DNA of 6,869 bases from Oscillospiraceae bacterium (lineage in GTDB: Bacteria > Bacillota > Clostridia > Oscillospirales > Ruminococcaceae): NCBI GenBank assembly GCA_030527085.1, contig JAUNBN010000074.1:1-6869 (forward strand), in the 5' to 3' direction. This document shows, piece by piece, positions 5,418 through 6,869 of this stretch. Under the pieces are notes generated by a model. The model was not told where the DNA came from. It ran no database searches and saw only the letters and a program-made list of their open reading frames with translations. Within the stretch, counting starts at the first letter, position 1; every line of letters starts with the position of its first letter. The position numbers were made by a program, and so were the translations under genes.

Positions 5418-5963
5418 ATGAAAAAGGACAACCGCGTTGAGCGCCTTGCGGACCTAATACATCCGGAGAAGCAGGCAAAGGAAGGCAGATATTATCATAA
5501 CGCCAAGTCTCTGGTTGAGATATACGCAAAAGTCATGTGGGGACTTGAAAACAGTTATTTGGAGTATGACGAGACCTGCGCGCAGTTTGGCTACGAGGGA
5601 ATAAACGAAGCCCTAGACTTTCTTTCCCTTGGCATATCCGAGGACCTGAGTGGTTTGGGCGTCGAGGACAGGGCGCGCTCTATGGTGTTCACGAGGGAGC
5701 TCATAAAGCTGGTAGACAGGTCGATGCTCGCGTTAAAGGACTATCCGAAATACGGGGAAGAATACTTTGAGATAATTCAGGATATGTACCTGCTGAAGTA
5801 CCGCTATTCTGAGGACGAAATAATAGAAAAGCTCGACGTGTCTCGAAGTACCTTCTACCGCAAAAAGAAGGAAGCGCTCTCGATGCTCGGCGTAGTGCTC
5901 TGGGGTTTCATGCTGCCTAAAATGATGAGCGAAAAAAATGAGACTGAAATGAGACCCGCATGA
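5418..5963 (+). CDS. Helix-turn-helix, sigma-region-4/ArpU-like regulator
   Basis: Protein of 181 aa, the first rightward gene from the consensus promoter. Residues 112-163 look like a sigma-70 region 4/ArpU-type helix-turn-helix: EEYFEIIQDMYLLKY, then YSEDEIIEKLDVSRSTFYRKKKEAL (from Y130), with recognition helix RSTFYRKKKEA (143-153). The first 110 residues are helical and charged with no motif I recognise. The C-terminus (LGVVLWGFMLPKMM, 157-170) is a hydrophobic helix after the HTH, too short and interrupted for a clear membrane segment. AAGGA at 5408-5412 sits five bases before the ATG. Position opposite an XRE/ImmA pair suggests an early activator of the element, like phage late-gene activators. 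The 11-bp repeat array starting at its stop codon is a candidate target. DNA binding likely; exact role unknown. Confidence 0.75.
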   Translation: MKKDNRVERLADLIHPEKQAKEGRYYHNAKSLVEIYAKVMWGLENSYLEYDETCAQFGYEGINEALDFLSLGISEDLSGLGVEDRARSMVFTRELIKLVDRSMLALKDYPKYGEEYFEIIQDMYLLKYRYSEDEIIEKLDVSRSTFYRKKKEALSMLGVVLWGFMLPKMMSEKNETEMRPA

Positions 5964-6025
5964 CACTAAATTGATACTTGAATGACACTGAATTGACACC
6001 TGTTTGGTACTGACTTGAGATTTTC
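5960..6025 (+). repeat. Six tandem degenerate 11-bp units (WTGACACTGAA-like)
   Basis: From 5960 the sequence falls into 11-base units: ATGACACTAAA, TTGATACTTGA, ATGACACTGAA, TTGACACCTGT, TTGGTACTGAC, TTGAGATTTTC. The first two pairs make a 22-bp tandem repeat with 18 of 22 identical. Units decay rightward into an AT-rich stretch (6017-6036). The array starts inside the stop codon of the HTH gene. The one-helical-turn period means every unit faces the same side of the DNA, as in activator or iteron arrays. Confidence 0.7.
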
Positions 6026-6066
6026 AATATGTTATCCTTGCTACGATGAGGGAAGTGCAGCCCTTT

Positions 6067-6103
6067 AGCCCTGAACGCTAATTTGAGCATTCAGGGCTTT
6101 TTT
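6067..6103 (+). terminator. Intrinsic terminator in the leader
   Basis: Thirteen-base arms 6067-6079 and 6086-6098 pair with one C/A mismatch around a six-base loop; AGCCCTGA/TCAGGGCT is the core. Six T follow (6098-6103). It would end the transcript of the 181-aa HTH gene before the sigma-like gene. It lies within the larger 6044-6128 closing repeat. Confidence 0.8.
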
Positions 6104-6142
6104 GTTGCGCTAATTTAGCTCCTCATCGCGGATAGAACAAGG

Positions 6143-6180
6143 GAAAGGCCGTGTCTGTCACAAGACGGACACGGCCTTTC
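6143..6180 (+). other. Long 17-bp hairpin with ACAA tetraloop
   Basis: Arms 6143-6159 and 6164-6180 pair with a single T:G wobble, around GGCCGTGTC/GACACGGCC. The right arm ends CCTTTC and is followed by TGTTGTG, so the T tail is poor. It could be a weak second terminator, an RNA-stabilising 5' structure or a processing site. Confidence 0.75.
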
Positions 6181-6205
6181 TGTTGTGCCGCAAAAGGAAA
6201 TTGCA

Positions 6206-6277
6206 GTGAACAAGGCGCGGCCTCCTCCCGAGATTTTGGCTTTTCAAAACAAAACCAAATCTCGGAGGTCAAAATGA
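6206..6277 (+). CDS. Putative 23-codon leader ORF overlapping the sigma-like gene
   Basis: A GTG start with AAGGA (6194-6198) seven bases upstream opens a 23-codon frame whose TGA (6275-6277) overlaps the next ATG as ATGA. The peptide starts MNKARPPPEILAF and ends in a basic KSRRSK. Three proline codons (CCT CCT CCC, 6221-6229) lie on the sequence that can pair with the downstream Shine-Dalgarno. Pro-Pro-Pro is a known ribosome-stalling, EF-P-dependent motif, so a stalled or passing ribosome could open the hairpin. Start geometry and overlap are visible; translation and function are inferred. Confidence 0.4.
   Translation: MNKARPPPEILAFQNKTKSRRSK
6221..6268 (+). promoter_or_regulatory. Hairpin occluding the ribosome site of the sigma-like gene
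   Basis: CCGAGATTT (6228-6236) pairs perfectly with AAATCTCGG (6257-6265), taking the first bases of the GGAGG (6264-6268) that sits five bases before the ATG at 6274. CCTCC at 6221-6225 is an exact alternative partner for GGAGG. This should lower initiation unless the upstream ORF is translated. Confidence 0.65.
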
Positions 6278-6765
6278 AGAACTGGAAAGATGAGTGCAAT
6301 TTTCGCCGGTGTGTTGGTGAGGACGGAATTGAGCGTTTCTACATCATTGTAGATAAACAGCTTGTTGAGACCAACTGCGAAATCTATGAGGTGTATTCAA
6401 AATCTATACGGCGGGAACGATATGTGGGAGCTGAACAATCTCAGGGACGAGTTTTGTCCCTTGAAGCGATGGCTGAGGACGAAATGAAACTTGAGCATGT
6501 CTGCTTTGAAGTCATAGAAAGCGGTGAAGAAGTGCTCCTTAACCATTTAGAGCAAAAAGAACATATGCAGCTTCTATGCTGTTTGCGAAGAGCGATTCGA
6601 CGTCTCTCAGACGATGATAGAGAACTCATAGAGGCACTGTATTTCAAAGGCGTGGGTGTTCGTGAATACGCTCGACAAAAGGGTGTATTCGACAGAGCCA
6701 TTCGTAAACGCAGAGACAAAATTCTGCGCGAAATTAAAGTTTTTTTAGAAAAATCGGGTTTTTAG
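6274..6765 (+). CDS. Sigma-70 region 4-like small regulator
   Basis: Protein of 163 aa of the sigma-factor-like type found in clostridial integrative elements. Residues 104-160 resemble sigma-70 region 4: LRRAIRRLSDDDRELIEALYF, then GVGVREYARQKGVFDRAI and the basic KRRDKILREIKVFLEK helix. The first 60 residues (FRRCVGEDGIERFYIIVDKQ, YEVYSKSIRRERY) are a short module common in this protein type; no region 2 core-binding domain is seen, so it is not a full sigma factor. The ATG at 6274 is chosen over the GTG at 6151 because it has GGAGG five bases upstream and because the longer frame would run through the hairpin. AT-richer codons (24 of 60 G/C at 6541-6600 against 37 of 60 at 541-600) set it apart from the hyp operon. 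It probably activates element genes beyond the window. Confidence 0.75.
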   Translation: MKNWKDECNFRRCVGEDGIERFYIIVDKQLVETNCEIYEVYSKSIRRERYVGAEQSQGRVLSLEAMAEDEMKLEHVCFEVIESGEEVLLNHLEQKEHMQLLCCLRRAIRRLSDDDRELIEALYFKGVGVREYARQKGVFDRAIRKRRDKILREIKVFLEKSGF

Positions 6766-6869
6766 GGTACGCACTAGGCACTTTTTTCGGCGGGACAGTG
6801 AGGGGTACCTTTTACGGGTAAGGTACAATAATATGCGCAAATTGAAAAAGGGATAAAAGAAGGACACGG
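6766..6869 (+). promoter_or_regulatory. Region after the sigma-like gene: GGTAC repeats, dyad, next ribosome site
   Basis: No gene is complete here. GGTAC occurs at 6766-6770, 6804-6808 and 6822-6826. GTACCTT (6805-6811) and AAGGTAC (6820-6826) form a perfect 7-bp inverted repeat with an eight-base loop and no T tail. AGAAGGA (6858-6864) at the right edge looks like the ribosome site of a gene starting at or just after the window end. This could be the target of the sigma-like protein, but only position suggests it. Confidence 0.45.

Larger units (their letters stand above)
5964..6273 (+). other. 310-base intergenic leader between the two HTH genes
   Basis: No conventional gene is seen here. 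In order it holds the 11-bp array, an AT-rich segment, an 8-bp closing repeat (6044-6051 with 6121-6128) around a terminator hairpin, a 17-bp hairpin, a 23-codon ORF, and a hairpin over the ribosome site of the next gene. The density of RNA structure suggests control of the downstream gene by transcription and translation. Only a weak promoter (TTGGTA at 6004-6009, 18 bases, TATGTT at 6028-6033) was found. Confidence 0.6.

Noticed and set aside
6046..6081. 11-codon leader peptide MREVQPFSPER
   Set aside because: Ends neatly in the terminator loop but has no ribosome site, so it is mentioned only within the structure finding.
6151..6273. 41-residue N-terminal extension of the sigma-like protein from GTG
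   Set aside because: The GTG lies inside a hairpin and lacks a ribosome site; ATG at 6274 has GGAGG at five bases and family members begin there.

Overview
The window looks like chromosomal DNA of an anaerobic, mid-to-high GC Firmicute of the Clostridia (Oscillospiraceae/Eubacteriales-like; inferred). Reasons are the strong AGGAGG-type ribosome sites, a GltD-like flavoprotein next to hypA-hypB, an AlkZ-related protein of a type common in gut Clostridia, and an XRE/ImmA pair beside sigma-region-4-like small proteins, typical of clostridial integrative elements. No 16S or other taxonomic marker is present.

Left part (1-3236, GC-rich, + strand): one tight operon. It holds the 3' part of a GltD-family FAD/NAD(P)H iron-sulfur oxidoreductase (its true start lies before the window), hypA (1 base downstream), hypB, and a class I SAM methyltransferase that overlaps hypB by ATGA. 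A 17-bp stem with a T-rich tail ends the operon at 3180-3236. The operon combines redox chemistry with nickel delivery, but no hydrogenase or hypCDEF gene is visible.

Middle part (3235-5287, - strand): an AlkZ-related protein, preceded by a possible 28-codon ORF with its own extended -10 promoter; a hairpin terminator; an ImmA/IrrE-type metallopeptidase whose best-placed start codon is ATT; a 272-base intergenic stretch with a long direct repeat and an extended -10 promoter under a dyad; and an XRE repressor.

Switch region (5288-5417): divergent, overlapping promoters. The rightward one is a perfect TTGACA-N17-TATAAT with a TG extension, and repeated half-sites overlie it. With the XRE and ImmA genes this has the layout of an ICEBs1 ImmR/ImmA lysogeny-type switch.

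Right part (5418-6869, + strand, lower GC): a 181-aa helix-turn-helix protein; a 310-base leader with six degenerate 11-bp units, a terminator hairpin and a 17-bp hairpin; then a 163-aa sigma-70-region-4-like protein. That gene's Shine-Dalgarno lies in a hairpin arm, and a 23-codon upstream ORF (Pro-Pro-Pro over the anti-Shine-Dalgarno) overlaps its ATG as ATGA. The tail carries an inverted repeat and an AAGGA that probably serves a gene starting just beyond the window. I infer that everything from roughly 3.9 or 4.1 kb rightward is the regulatory end of an integrative element. No integrase, relaxase or att site is visible.
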